Origin: Embiotoca jacksoni
Lineage: Eukaryota; Chordata; Actinopteri; Embiotocidae
Reading direction: 5' to 3'
Assembly: GCA_022577435.1 (NCBI GenBank)
Contig: JAKOON010000057.1
Coordinates: 946,001-1,010,000, forward strand
DNA: 64,000 nucleotides
The notes beneath the pieces were generated by a model, which had not been told where the DNA came from, did no database searches, and saw nothing but the letters and a program-made list of their open reading frames with translations. The position numbers and the translations under genes were made by a program. Shown one piece after another: positions 35,625 through 49,952 of this stretch. How positions within the stretch are numbered: the stretch's first letter is position 1; each line of letters opens with the position of its first letter.

Positions 35625-38183
35625 CACTTGTGACAAGAACAACTTTCAAGATGTTCCAGTTATGCTAAATGCTAATTAACCCCTTAATGGTAAGACTGCC
35701 TCTCTGACTAACCAGAAAAATGGCATCAACCCTTCCTTGTTCACATACGTAGAATTTTTCATCCCCACAGCATTATCAGGGGACAGATTATTTTCTGTTT
35801 CATAGACCAGCGTAGAAAGGCTCATGTGATATGATTGAAACATCCAACCAAAATGGCTCTTAAATGGACTGTAAACGGGTATTGTTTTGTCAGTTATCTG
35901 TCCTTGTGTTTTCTTACACGGGACCTCTATTGGTCCTCTGAATTATTGCAGGTAGTTCAGATTGTGGACAAAACTCCTTTCGACTTTTTTGTGTGTGCCT
36001 TGTAGAAAATTAGAAAAAAAACCATCATGTTCCTAACAAACAACAGTGACGGTGTGTTGGAGCATCCTCACTACACCCGTGTTCCTGGAAAATCACTTCA
36101 AATTACCTTTTTCTATGGTGATAAGCACCACAAACAAACTGCCATTCACTTCCACTGCATTAGGATAGCTGCATTAGTATCAACACAGATTATCTAAAAC
36201 AAATTCTGCAGATAAAATAATCTGTGTGGATAAATACGATCAGAGCAAAAATGTGCTTTTTGTGATTTGGTAAAAATGAGCATTTAAATATTAATGCTAA
36301 GTTAGGAATTGTTATTCATGGACTGTCAGTGAATGTCAGTGGGTTAATATCTCATTTTTTAGCAACATTATTTCCTCTCGCATGTTACAAACATTTATGG
36401 TGAATTTATGGAGATGATAAATAGCACATCAGTGTTTCCAGGAACTCACATCCGTCTCTTCATCTGTATGTTTCTGCGCCTCCAGCCGGGCTCAGCGAGG
36501 TCGAAGCTGTTCAGCCTGGCAGTGAACACGTGAAGCCAATCTTCAGGTGCCACTTCTCTCACAACTAGGCCACACCGGCACACATGCTTTCATGGCTATC
36601 TTTGTGGGGACATCGTGCATTCCCGAGCGCTCTCTGTAACCTGAAGAGTTACAACTGAGCACATAACCTCAACCTAGTTTTAAAGCTTAACCCTAAACAC
36701 ACAGAAATATGCCTGTGGTTTAATATCAGTCTAACTGGAACTGACGCTGGCCTCTATGTCTGTCTGTTCAGTCAGTCAGTGGGTTTGAGTGTGCACATGT
36801 ATTATACACTGTACTATGTATGTGGTGGGGACAATCTGTCACACTGGTGCTTAACTTTCCTTGACTTTCTTTATTTTACTAGATTTGTCTCCCAGCGACT
36901 TCTTTCTGTTCGCAAAAAACATTCCATTTGATGTTCACTCTCTGCTCGAGTCCACAGTGAAGTCATGTGTTTTTTGCAATCAAAAATTAAGTTTGAACAG
37001 TATCGTTGGATTTGGTCCCAGAGGTGAAATGTTTCTTATGAAACCAGATTGTGAATCAGAGCTTTATTTGTGAGTTGAGTTGGACGAACACTAATGGAGG
37101 ACACCAGAGTTTCTATTTGACTTGAATCCAGTCAAACCTCGTTCTCTCTGTGTTGAGCTACATGGAGGTCATCAGATATTATACAGATCTTTTCTACGAA
37201 AATTCTTTCTTCAAGGATATGATAGTTGTATTTTATAGTCATTAGTTTCAAGTACTTCTTATGAATTCAACTCATAAATAAATTTGTTGTGTGTGTTTTG
37301 GGGAAAGAAATAAGGAACAACAACAGATGAAAAATAGCCATATAATATTTTTTTGTTTTTTTTATGTTGTTTGCCTCCACAACGGTTGCTATGGAGAAGA
37401 AGCCAATCAGAGGTGTGAATCACAGCCAATTAAAAACACTCTTCTGTAACATTTGTGCACAAAACGCCACTCGAGTTCATCCACAGTTGACTCAGACTCC
37501 ATTTTCTAAACTCTCAAATGTCTCCAGACTTAAAGAAGTCCAAGCTTTAATACTAAGCTTCATCTTCAGAGTACAGCGCTGAATTTAAAGCCTGGTGATT
37601 GGATGATTCTCACCAAAACGCAACTTGGGAGTACACTTACAGTAAAAATGACTGTTCTTGGGTTTTATTTTCATACCTCAGGCCAACATTTGTATTAAAT
37701 ATGATATCACTGAACTCATCAAACTAATTTCTAAGATATGGGAATCAAAACAGGCCCGTGGGAAAGAAAGCGAGCAGTCAGATGATCAGACATGTTGTAA
37801 ACAGTCTATTCAGATTCCTTTAACACTGTATTTTTATGTCAAACTAAAAATGAGTGCAACTAAATTATCACAAATAATGCTTCATTGCACACAAATACAG
37901 TGAGTACAACACCAGAAAATACCAGCACTGTGCAGCTATGTAAACGTGTCCACCACACACCTGCTTGCCGTCCACATGTGGACCAGGATCCAGATGTTCC
38001 TTAACAACCATTTTCCCTCCCAACCTGGTAATTACGCCGCTGCGGCGGTGCTTTAAATACGCACCATCTCCTCCTGCAGCCACCGGGATGTTCTCCGATC
38101 CAAATACCTTCCACTGCATTGCTGTCATTTCACGTGTCTAATCCTCAATTCACTGGCCTGTCAACACTCATGCCGCTGTGCAG

Positions 38184-38184
<1 letters not shown>
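35625..38184. other. Unassigned AT-rich DNA
   Basis: No gene or repeat family recognised apart from short homopolymers. Confidence 0.5.
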
Positions 38185-38185
<1 letters not shown>

Positions 38186-38224
<39 letters not shown>

Positions 38225-38226
38225 CA

Positions 38227-38284
<58 letters not shown>
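38186..38284 (+). repeat. (CA)n microsatellite
   Basis: About 48 CA units with one CGCA and one CAGA interruption. Confidence 0.97.
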
Positions 38285-38285
<1 letters not shown>

Positions 38286-38393
38286 GTCTCAAAGTGATCA
38301 TAATAACATTATTCAGACATTAATTTCAGTCCTTACTAGCTGGAACATGCTGCAAAATATATTTTTTTTAAATAGTTGAACAGCAGAGGCAGT

Positions 38394-38672
38394 ACGTGTG
38401 TTTGTGTCTCTGTGTGTGTGTCTGTGTGTGTTTGTGTGTGTGTTTGTGTCCATGTGTGTGTTTGTGTCTCTGTGTGTGTGTCTGTGTGTTTGTGTGTGTG
38501 TTTGTGTCCATGTGTGTGTTTGTGTCTCTGTGTGTGTCCCTGTGTGTGTTTGTGTTTCTGTGTGTTTGTGTCTCTGTGTGTGTCCCTGTGTGTGTTTGTG
38601 TCTCTGTGTGTGTCCCTGTGTGTGTTTGTGTTTCTGTGTGTTTGTGTGTCTGTGTGTGTCCCTGTGTGTGTT
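38394..38672 (+). repeat. TG-rich higher-order tandem array
   Basis: Units such as 'tgtttgtgtctctgtgtgtg' and 'tgtttgtgtccatgtgtgtg' are arranged in longer repeating blocks, with a switch to 'tgtccctgtgtg' units in the second half. Opposite in orientation to the CA array 110 bp upstream. Confidence 0.93.
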
Positions 38673-38870
38673 TCTTGAAGGGCATTGTCAACACTAAATA
38701 ATGGAGCCGTCATTGCTCTGACATCCAGTGTTGTGTTTAATTACAGTAAAAGAAAATGCGGTGTTGCCTTCGAGACAGATAAAACGAGTATTTCTCAGAC
38801 GGAAACTTTTTTTTTTTTTTTTTTTTTGTCTTTCTTATGTTTCAGTTTCCGCAGATAACCCACACAGATA
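38673..38870. other. Unassigned DNA with a poly-T run
   Basis: A poly-T run lies at about 38809-38827. Nothing else is recognised. Confidence 0.5.
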
Positions 38871-39380
38871 AGTGGGCAGAAGGGAAACTTAAGCTTGTCG
38901 TACAAGACGAACAAGACGGGACATATCCCGCTGCCCTTCGAATAACGACCCAGTAATGAATAGAGCATCTTTTTTGATTAATGAATATTGCATAGCATAC
39001 ATTGATCTGCGGTTTCAGATTAGGAGCCCTCAGGATTGATTTAGTGCTGCAGACTGTGAGGCAGCAGCGCTGAACACTGTTTTAGAGGGAGGGAGGGAGA
39101 CTGCTCCGTCCTCTCCTCCCACATTATCTCCCCCTTCATCTCCCGACTCTTCCCTCTCTGACAGCAGCTGCTAATATTGACTCATTTCATCCAATCCTGC
39201 TTATTACACTTTCATGAAGATCGATCCTTCCAAGTTTTCACTGATTTCATTTTGCATTTAGAGCCAACCCTCTCATTTATCCGACATGATTTACTATTCT
39301 GATCTCTTGTTCCTTCATTTCCATGTGTATCGACAGATTAGACAAATACCGAAAGCAACTTCAGGCACGAACATGGAAAC
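38870..39380. other. Candidate conserved non-coding block
   Basis: Repeat-free, with clustered homeodomain- and POU-like motifs (TAATGAATAG, GATTAATGAATATTGCAT around 38954-38993). The texture is that of a developmental enhancer. Conservation cannot be judged from one sequence. Confidence 0.22.
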
Positions 39381-40330
39381 AATGGAGACAAATTGTACTC
39401 CTTCCCTCGCATCCATTCAGTTCAGAGACAGGGTGAGAACAAAAATGTGAAACCACTGTGTGGAACTCCTGTTGATGTAGGAGGACTACATAGTCTATTG
39501 AAACCTGCAACTGCCTCATTGTTGCCTGAAGGGAACACAACAGAAACTATCTGTGTTTTAATACATGAATCAACGTTTCAGAACACAAAGTCCTTTTACA
39601 AAAAAAAGATGCTTTCAGACCGCAGCTGAGCTCGGCTGCATCTGTCGCTCACAGCTTCAGGTTTCTTCAGTCTGGTGACTCGGCTCGTATTAGTAATCAG
39701 AGAGCAGTGACAGTGGTTAACGGCGTTTGTCCCACCCCTCCTCCACTGTGATTGGACGGCTGGTGACAGTGACGAGCGCAACGCTTGGTGAACTCTCGCT
39801 GACTGTTCCTCGTCAAGCTGCTGCCGTTTATTAAAAACAATTTTAAAAACTATGCTGCACTCAGGAAAAATCCCTTTGGTGGACTCGGTAGGTCGTTGCA
39901 GTCGGGTTCGGTGTGAGCTGATTGGTTCAAATCAACCTGAGTTCTACGCCCAGTAGGATGATTCTCTATGGAGGCTGGACAGACACGTACGTCTGGTTGG
40001 CACCAGGATACAGAACCACACCAACATCCCAAAATCAAGTTAAAGGACTCAACTGGAGGAATTCCAGTCACGAGCCCAGCAAAATATTCACCTCACCACT
40101 ATTCCCATTGACAGATTGCTCAACACATACAAAAGCCAGGTGTAATGTGTATTCACATTAGAAAACCTGGATATGTTTATTGCCATCAGCATCTATATTT
40201 GTCATGCCATGCTTAGCTTTGTCTCTAAAAGTTCAGTCCACACTGTCACATTGGATTTGATAGTAGTGAGGAGCAAGAGGAAGGTTTGTGTTTGACAAGC
40301 CTCCCAGCACACACTTCTGCCTCTGAGAGT
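39381..40330. other. Unassigned DNA
   Basis: No gene or repeat family recognised. Confidence 0.5.
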
Positions 40331-40332
40331 AA

Positions 40333-40604
<272 letters not shown>

Positions 40605-40995
40605 CTGCTGTTTCCTTCCGACCACACATTTAAACAGAACAGGATACTGAATGCAGTTGGCCCCGAATAACAGAAAGAGTAATTGGTAAAATGATGACGT
40701 CATCAGTGCTCAGAAATCACACACGCAGTGATGAAAGGCCGTTTTTTTTGTTCTTTTGTCACAGACCAGCCGACATTTCAGAGGTTGCCGGTATTAGTTG
40801 CCAGCAGCAACCAGCTCATCGTCCTCCGGGACATCTTCTGGGGTCCCGCCACCATCCGGAGTGAACAAAGAAGAATAGGCAGCAGAGTATGTGTGAGCAC
40901 GTAGCAGGTAATCCTCCGAGTGATGCACTGCTCCTCAAACCACAGAAAGAACCACAGGTGGTGTTCTTCAAGCCGCTCTGAAGCTCCGCCTCCGT

Positions 40996-41004
<9 letters not shown>

Positions 41005-41060
<56 letters not shown>
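41005..41060 (+). repeat. (CA)n microsatellite
   Basis: About 27 CA units after a CT-rich start, in inverted orientation to the TG array 400 bp upstream. Confidence 0.97.
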
Positions 41061-41061
<1 letters not shown>

Positions 41062-44000
41062 GCTGGTGTTGGTGTGCATGTGTGTGAACAACAGGTACAC
41101 AAGGGAAACACTGACAGAGACAATAAAGTCCAGCCAGCACAACAAACGTCGAACAAAATGATGCCCAACATCAAACTAAATTAAAACCATTCAAACATTT
41201 ATAGGAAGTGGAGGAGGAGGCGCTGAAAACTCCCAGTCGGCCTGATGGCCTGTGTGGTGTCATTTCATTTCGGCATCCGTATTAACGGATGAGAGCAGAC
41301 ACGCTGTCTCATGTTTGCGGTGCGTGATTTATAAAATACAACCGAAGATTTTTTTTGATTTTTTTTTTTTTTACGCGTGCTGCACGGTCATCGGTTAAAA
41401 TATAAGGGAAACGATCCTGGATCACATCTGTACTGTATAATCACAGAAAAAACCTATAGTACACTCCAATTATACCATGTAGACACTTTACCAGGTGTCC
41501 ACACCTCTGTATCTTTCCTGTCTCGGTGTGTCTCGCTATGTACGCGGGTAAACAAAAACTACGTGTCTGCTTAAACACAACTCCTCAAATACGTCACTGA
41601 TTTCAAAGAGAAGCTCATTGATTCACTGGTCGGACCTGCAGCCGCACACGAGCAGTCTCTGGACTTCAGTATGTGTTAGTGTTCCTCTAAGTGAGTCCAT
41701 GTGATGTAGGGAGGGAAACAAATTGCCCCAAAGTTGAGTTACCGACTGTGTTTTCAGCAGCTGCAGCATCTGAGACTGCAGGTTGAACAGAGGCAGGTGT
41801 TACATGTGCAGACATCTTTTATTGCTGCTATTTCTTTCCATACAACTTTTTTTCTTCTTGCAGGAGGAAGACTGTGATGGTTTATTTTATTCAGTGACAT
41901 CAGATATCTTTGTAGCAGCACATTGCTTATCAAATCTTTTGGATTTTAAATTAAAACATGACAGATGGGTGAAGGTTCACTGCAGGGCAACGTGTCACTA
42001 TGTCACACAAATTTGCACCCAAAATTGAATTACCCAATATTTGACTCTGTTCAGATGGTTACTGTCAGATTAGGTGTTCATAAAGTCAAAGCCTTTGCTG
42101 TAACTTTGCTGAAAGCCATGTCAGACCTTAAACAATCATGATGTGCAAGTCTCAAAACTACAACCAGCAAACATTTGCATCACCAAAACTTCCATGATCT
42201 TCAGTGAAGCACATTCACAGTACATTATGAGCCTTTTAATGACCCCTCTGGATAGAACAGATGCAGCGATGCAACATTTCTCTGTACCGATATCAGTTTG
42301 TTTAAGATATCTCGCTGAAGGTCTGCTGGAGGAGGACCGGTCCACAGTAATGTGACAGTCTGGGAGTGGCGTCAGGGATGTGTGCTGCACAAGGGATTCA
42401 AATCTGTGAGTGTAGCAAGGATTCAAATTACCCAACTTCCCCTGGAGGAGTAAATCCCAGCTGAATGGAGCTTCTGGCTCATGAGTGTATTTTTATATAA
42501 CACAAATATTGCGGCGAACAGCTGTGAGTGTAGCCAAAGCGCAGATTAGCACATGGCTAATCTGGTTTTCTTTGTTACTGCTCTGTGGTGGATTCAATTC
42601 ATTTTGTCCCTTTCAGGCTCCAATTTATGGCTTCACATGTCGGGTTCACAAAAGAGCTCTTGAAGTGGAATGAATGTAAACAAAGGGGAGTGAATTGAGA
42701 GACAGATGATGGATATAGAAACACGGCAGAGCAGAGAGGGAGCAGCAACGAGACAATGACACAGAGGGCCAGCTCAGCCGGTCGTCTTGTCCCGAGCGGA
42801 CAGGAAGTGCCACAATTTAATACATTCACTTTCAATCATCGCTGTAAAGGCTGCGAGCCGGCAACTTCCAGAAGCACCCCCGGCATCCCACCCCAAATCC
42901 ATCAGTACCGACACACGGAGAGAGAGGAGGAGTCCACGTTATAAAACAATCTGATGCAAAGAAAAAAAAAGGGATCAAGTATCTGGAATAAAGATCGGAA
43001 CAAGCCGGACTTTTAAATGTGATAACCATCAGAGGAGACTGAGAGGAAGATAGATAAAAAATAAAAAGAAGTGAATTCTTGAGTGTAACTAACACCTCAG
43101 CGCTGGCCGACAGTTCAATTTCCACACAGATGCCGAGAAGCTGACGGCAGCGGACATCGAACATTCTGCACATTATTCAGGGATTAAACAAACTCCCGTC
43201 CAGAGCAAAACACTTCCTGTCTGCTTCTCAGTATATATACAAAAACAACCAATAAAAAGGACATCTTTCTGTCATGAGGGCATTTTTGTATAATGTGGAG
43301 CAGAGGAAAATAGAGCTCCTCATAATATTTCTATCAATATGTCTGCAGGTACATCATATAAATACTCTCACTGAGGACGTCCACTCAACTACGTGTCATT
43401 AAACGTTAAATACTACAAGGTTACAGAAGACATTTACTCAGGTTGCTTCTACAGTTTACTTTTCACTCTGCTCAATGTATCTTTTGTTATTGTTACATTA
43501 CAGATTAACACAGAAGATGAAGTAAATTGTTGGACAGTAAAATAAACTACTCATCCTCTGGAAGCTTTTAACAAATAAAAACACTCCGATAGGCAAAAAC
43601 CAAAAGTGCAGCCATTCTCAGAAAAAAAATGAAAAAGTCCAGTATGCCAAATATTGTACTTTTACTTTAGAGAAGGAACCGAATACTTTCTTGATCGTGG
43701 AATATCTCGATAAGCAAGCCACTGAGTTGGGACATTTGACCTTTGACCCCGATTGTCCTCAGTTCACCTTCCCGTTGGAGTCGCAGCCTGCAGCCGCTTC
43801 TTTTTCATTTGGAAACAACAGAATGAAACCAGGCTGAACCCGAATGCGCTCTGGGAGGAGATCCTCGCTCCAACATTCCTGAGGAAAATGGCCCAAATAT
43901 TTTCTGGCTGCGGGACAACAAGTTAGAGGGGTTACCTCTGAGTGCTCAGACATAAACGTCAAAGACGACAAAGATGGAAGAGAGCAGAGATAATAATGTT

Positions 44001-44100
44001 TCTCTTTATCTACACCAGGTGTTTCCACGGTCGAGCTGAAAACTTTTATCAGCGATCTAAAACTTAATTTGTCAAACAATCTCCTCGGGTACAACCTTTC
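41061..44100. other. Unassigned DNA
   Basis: No gene recognised. The minus-strand frame 44094-43759 (111 codons) starts at TTG and has no known domain. Confidence 0.5.
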
Positions 44101-44210
44101 TATTTTTTTTTTTTTTTTTTTTTTATCTCAAAAGTTCCTTTTACCATTTTTACACATTTTTCTTTCCCAATCATTTCAACATTTACTTGACTGCCCTTTT
44201 CACATATATG

Positions 44211-44212
<2 letters not shown>

Positions 44213-44304
<92 letters not shown>
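44213..44304 (+). repeat. (CA)n microsatellite
   Basis: About 45 uninterrupted CA units, with a poly-T run at 44103-44124 upstream. Confidence 0.98.
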
Positions 44305-44306
<2 letters not shown>

Positions 44307-47300
44307 TGATTGTGAAGCTACTGAATAATTTCAATGTGTATCAAAATTGTAGGTGTGACTGTAAATTCTTTGTGCTTGTTATCAGATTGAAGCGAGTGGG
44401 AACACAGAGTCGAGTCGCGTCGAGGCCTTCGCATGGGAAAGTAGAAACGTATCTGATTGTAGTTGCAAAACATCACCTTGTGTCTTCCAGCGGCCCAGAG
44501 GAGACCAAGTGGAGCGGTATCCGTAAACAAGGCGGGAGCAGCTGCACATCAGTCGGAGGACATCGACTCGTAGACTCTGGTTTCACATGTCTGATGCTGC
44601 CATCCGGTCCATTGCACTGTGGTAGTTAAGTCCAAACATCAGAATCTTTCCACACTGATGATTAACTGTCAATAGAGAGCTCTCAGATGTTTTATTGACT
44701 TTAAATCCAGCTCCTTACAAAGCCAGAAACTCTTCATTTCCACACCAGCACCTCTCCATCTTTTCCTTCTAAGCTGAAGTGTAGAGCCAGTGCGGGGCAG
44801 TGCACTGACCTGTGGTCTGCCCAGAGAGCTTCCACCACAGCAGTGAGCTGCACCCTTCACAGCGGCTCCTTAATAAAGCCCTTTCACTCCTCTCTCCTGT
44901 TCCTCTCCCCTCGGGAGGAGCTTTAACTCCAAACACCATTTCCAAGTATTTCCTCCGAAGCCAGTTCTCTAACAGGAAAAAGCCTGCGGACAGAAAACTG
45001 AAGGAGCGGGTTAAATATATCAGAGTCACTGCCGAGTTTCAGTAAAGAAAGCAATGACGTTAGCATGATGGTTGGAGATTCACAAAAATGTTATTGATTT
45101 TCACTCAAATCAAAGAGGCTGAAGTCTTCAGGGTTGCATATATTGGAGTATTTAATAATTGTACTATTATGGTAAAGACTAACCGGTTTAATAATATACA
45201 AATTACTAAGCCACTTTTTATACATTTGACCTTTTTATCACATTGTAATGAGGTTGTTGCATCAGTATTATTTATTTAATCTGCAAATATCATGTTATCA
45301 GCTATCCAGATGACACAGTTTGTCATCTTTTGTTGACTATTAATATTTTACTACAAACAAAAGTCACTCCTCAAACTACATTGCAATTTTGGTAAGTATA
45401 CAGGTATTGGTGTTTTTCACCAGCTACTAATAAGTGTTGTTAAGGACAATAATACTATTCTAAAGTACAATAATACTTAGTAATATTGTGGGATTATGAT
45501 TCAGTGTAGAAAGCACAACAACAACAACAACGAATGCATCAATCATGACCAGTTTTAGTTTGTTCCTTCGGGAAGTTTTGAAAGAAAACAATATACTTTG
45601 AGTACCAAAGTAACAAATGGTTGATTGATACAGTTTTCTCAGCATATTTTAATAAAATGAGAACACAAACTAGAATAACACCATTTTATACTGCTTACTG
45701 GACTCAGACGCATTTGTTGTTGCGGTCACCAAAGCGAAATGCAATAACTATTTATTTTGAAGCTTGTAACTGTTGAGCACCTCTGATAGGTTCACCACAT
45801 GAAACAGTCCTTGTATTAATTGATAATACACTCAGTCGGTGTGCTTGAAGCCAGCACCACAAATACAAACTGTTCAACCGGAGCACATTCGAGGGTTCTC
45901 ATTAGATAACAGCAATTAAAAAAGCTTTATCTCTTTGTGTTACGGAGAACTGAGGTTCAGCAAACTTCACACCACTCTTAATGTCATGCAACACAGTCTG
46001 TACACTATCTAACTGGTAGCAGTGTAACCTGAGGTGAAACAGTGAGAGCTCTGCGTGAGGACGTTCTGCAGGAGACCAGGATGATGACCGCTGGCCGATA
46101 CTCTGACACCAACCAAGTGAATGACGTGGCTAAACTTGAGCCTTATTCAACATGAATAGTCCCAAAGCACAGCGTCCTCAGGAGGTGTACCTCAGAGGGA
46201 CTCAAACCATTACAAATAAAGAGAGAAGATGTTACTCACTCAACCTGCTGGCTGCTCCAGAGCCAAGAACTTACAAAGAGAAGACTTTGTATTTCATGTT
46301 TTAGTTTGTTCACAATGTTGTAGAGCAGCCAATGAGACGGAACATGTTTCTAGACATCACAGTAAACTCCTGCAAGCAGCATAAAAGTATTAAAGAATTT
46401 GAATGTGCTGAAATGTGCTATTTTTTTTTTTTTTTTTTTACACATAATGGACCTTTATGTAAGTAGACCTAAATTTCTGATGCACTACAAAGTAGTTTGG
46501 TAAAACAGGGAACAAGCTACAGTTACAGTGTAGATACGTACAGACACAGTTAACAGAAGTAGTTTTCACTTTTGATATTGAACACACTGAACATCGGCAG
46601 GTTGGGAGCTTGCTGCTGCTGCTGCAGGGAGGAGGCTCGATGACAGCACTGAGTTTCAACCAAAAACAAAAGTTGTGGGCCACAAAACCAGAACAATGAA
46701 AGACACCGACAGGCTTTTTTCTCCTCACAAAATTTCAATATTTTTTAGTTTTTTACTTGAATCAGATTATAGACACCATGCATGAGTATGTTTTATTATT
46801 TTGGTTATATGTCTAAGGTAACTGACTATGCTTTGTGTGGTATGCAGTTCAAACAGACACCTTCATTTCGTAAAATTGTTATTACATTGAAAGAAGCTTT
46901 TATCAAACCATCGGCACTGGTGTCCTCTTAGCAGCAACAGCAGCCTCCCTGAGGAACGCTTCACGATCACACTGCGGTTATTCACCTTCAGCGCTGACAC
47001 ACGTTCACACGGTGGAAAGGAGCTGTCGAACGTGAAAGAGCCTTCAGCTCTGACAAAGAAGCAACCACACGGATGTAACGCGCTGCAACTGAAAACAAAT
47101 GCAGCTTTGGCACAGAAGTGCAGCCATTTATCTTCAGCTTTGCTTTGTAGTCACTCATTGTACACTCTGTTCAACACAGACAGCACTCAGGAATTTGTAC
47201 AGCGAACCTGAATTGTTTTGTTCTCCGCTTTGGTTTTATTCCCGGCAGGCCTTCACACACAGCTTCAGAGTTTCCACAGCTGAATGTAGGGATCAGGTTG

Positions 47301-47554
47301 ACACGTTGTATTATTATAACCTGTTGTGAATGTAAAAATGATGACTGTGTGGGTGTGAGCTGAGTCAACTAGTGTTTTGCGGTTCAAAGTTTTACCACTT
47401 CTAGTTTTGATTTGCCTTCAACAATATGTTCATGACATTCAGGGTTTATTGAAAATGTCTTTTTTTTTTACATTTGTTCAAACAAGACTACGTCAAATGG
47501 CTCCAACATGTATGAACTGCTGGGAGGCTTTTCATTTCTTTATGGGTGGGATCA
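44305..47554. other. Unassigned DNA
   Basis: No gene or repeat family recognised. A poly-T run lies at 46421-46439 and a (CTG)n/(CAG)-like short repeat near 46613-46626. Confidence 0.5.
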
Positions 47555-48233
47555 CAGACTGGATATAAAAGAGTTCGTAGCTTCAGGTCTGTAAAATGGT
47601 TCTGATCCAGAAGTGTCTTCAGCTGCAATACCAGCGAGTGCCACTAGAGGTCGGCTCCAAAAAGCCTCCGGCTCCATAGACTCCCATTCAACTTCTCTCA
47701 TCAAATCCAAAGTGAATAAAATGTGTCCATCAGTTATCTCGGTGTTGTTAGCTAAAGTCACTCCTTCTTATTAGTTTTCTGGAGGTCCATCTGAAAATAA
47801 TCCCTCATTCATTAGAAAAGAAGATTCAAGAAGACCTGTTTTTGGGGGCGTGTCTGTTTGATTGACAGGCCTGCGGTGCAGTCAGGTTACAGCTGTCGGT
47901 GGGCGGGACGTAGTATCGTCAGGTTTCCGATCAGATCGGTCAGATCTACCGCTGGCTCCTCCCCCAGCTCGTCCAAATATGGTCACTTCCTGCTCCAAAC
48001 CGCTCTGAACTAGCAAAGATGGTGACGGACAGAATCTGAACTGGAGGATTCATAACGTTCACAAACCAACGGGTGACGTCCCTGTGGGTGCTCTGTCAGT
48101 CAACTTCAATCAGTCATGTGGCATTCAGCAGGCCAATTATTATGATGAACCGTTGTTGTGGTCGAGCCATGAATAAAGATCCAAACAGTCATATTACCCA
48201 GAAGGCCAGATTCTGTATTGGGTTTTGATGCGT
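47555..48233 (-). repeat. R1 repeat, copy C (full length, inverted mate of D)
   Basis: It runs from 'gactggatataaaagagttc' to 'gggttttgatgcgt', with the shared edges and all internal blocks present. It aligns to copy D (53451-54129) in inverse orientation over its full length with only a handful of differences by eye. The flanks of the two copies differ, so they are two insertions of the same subfamily or an exact-edge inverted duplication. Relative to A, B and E, the last ~130 bp ('cagagcacccacaggg' onward in the D orientation) is specific to C and D. Confidence 0.92.
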
Positions 48234-49717
48234 TCAACTGAAATTAAGTCACTTTCATCATGCGTGTTTTCTCTCTGGAGCAGAGCAGCGACTACGTTTA
48301 TCTGAGAACAAAGCCTCGACTGGTCTCACTTTGTTAAGGACTTTTATTGAAACTGCAACAAGGGACGGCTATCTTTTCAGACAGGCGGTGAAGGGGGAGG
48401 AACACAAACCCCGCAGGAACTCCTAATCCAATCACAGCTGTCTTCTCCTGAGATTTTACACTGAATGTTGTTTTAATCAAGCCTGGCCTCCCGCTCCACT
48501 CATCCCTCTCTTCCCTCTCTGCCGTTGAGTGACGAACAGACAGGTTAATATCAAGTACAGACGCAATGAATGAAGCTTAATTCATGCTTTCCGTTTCCAA
48601 CAAGTGTTCAACTGCACTAATGGTTTGGCTGTAGGTGAGTGTTTGAGAGGCCGACGGTCAGCAATCAGCCGCCGCTGTTTCTCTTCGTTAACAGGCCCCT
48701 GCAGGGCAGAAGCTCGCTTTAATTGGATCTGTTTTTTTTCCTTCCTCCAGGTTTTGAAAATGATTGTTGATTAATAGAACTGTAAATCCTCCTCCACTGC
48801 TGAGGGAGTTGAGCCAGCACACAGAGCCAGACACAAGGATTTCACTGCTGACGTGATCTCTGGCCTCTGGTGCTGCTTCAGGGACCGTTTAAGACTTGTA
48901 TGAAGGCTGGTTGGTGTTCAGGAGACTCATCCTGAAGCCTGTCTGACACAAGCACTCTACACATCAATCTGTCACAACAATAAAACCACTTCTTGTCTAA
49001 TCTTGAATGTGTCCCCCGCGGGCCACCGAAACAACTCCAACCTCTTAGTGTGTCCTCGTGGTATCAGGCACCGAGAAGTGAGCAGAAGACCCTGGATCAG
49101 TAAGTTACGAGACGGTTCAGCACGGAGCAGAGAAGCTGTAACCTTCGAAAATAAGCGTTATAGATTTTGTCACTTAATCATTGTCACTTGCTGTGATTTC
49201 TCCGTGAACATCACCCGAGGGCACACATCTCTGTAAATCAGCAACAAAGAGCCATAAAGTGCTTTGAAAAGCCTGCGGCGATGAAGCAACGAGCCTGAAG
49301 AGGTGTACCGAGTGACATTCACGTTTCCGAGGGGCGAAAGGTAACGGTCCAAATCTGAAAAAAGGCACATCAGGTCAGGAGCAACCAGGTGGGTTGTTAC
49401 ACCATGGATTCATCCCTCAGGGTCTGAAGCTCCTTGATGTTGACTCCTTTCTATCACAGCCATCCTGAAGGCTTTTTAACAATTTCTTTGACAGTAGCTC
49501 TTCTGTGGGATCGGACCATCCTCTGCTTCGTTACCCTGCTCACCAGTTGTCCTTTCTTGGACCACGGTATAATGGGAACAACACCAAACACGGGCCGTTT
49601 TAGAGCCGCTGTGACGCAATCATCTCGCCTTCACGATGTGGCCCTCGTTAAAGACGCTCAAATCTTTACGCTTGTCTATTTGTTCAATGACCGATAAGAT
49701 TATGACTTGATGTCTCC
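48234..49717. other. Unassigned DNA
   Basis: No gene or repeat recognised between R1 copies. Confidence 0.5.
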
Positions 49718-49952
49718 TGGACCTCCAGAAAACTAATAAGAAGGAGTGACTTTAGCTAACAACACCGAGATAACTGATGGACACATTTTATTCACTTTGG
49801 ATTTGATGAGAGAAGTTGAATGGGAGTCTATGGAGCCGGAGGCTTTTTGGAGCCGACCTCCAGTGGCACTCGCTGGTATTGCAGCTGAAGACACTTCCGG
49901 ACCTCATTTTTCAGACCCAGAAGCTACCAACACTTTTATATACAGTCTGTGC
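49718..49952 (+). repeat. R1 repeat, copy F (truncated)
   Basis: It starts abruptly at 'tggacctccagaaaactaat' and ends at 'cttttatatacagtctgtg'. The other half of the element is absent. It keeps the shared open frame starting at GTG (49746). Confidence 0.92.

Noticed and set aside
43759..44094. 111-codon minus-strand frame
   Set aside because: TTG start, no domain, no splice sites that would make a convincing exon.
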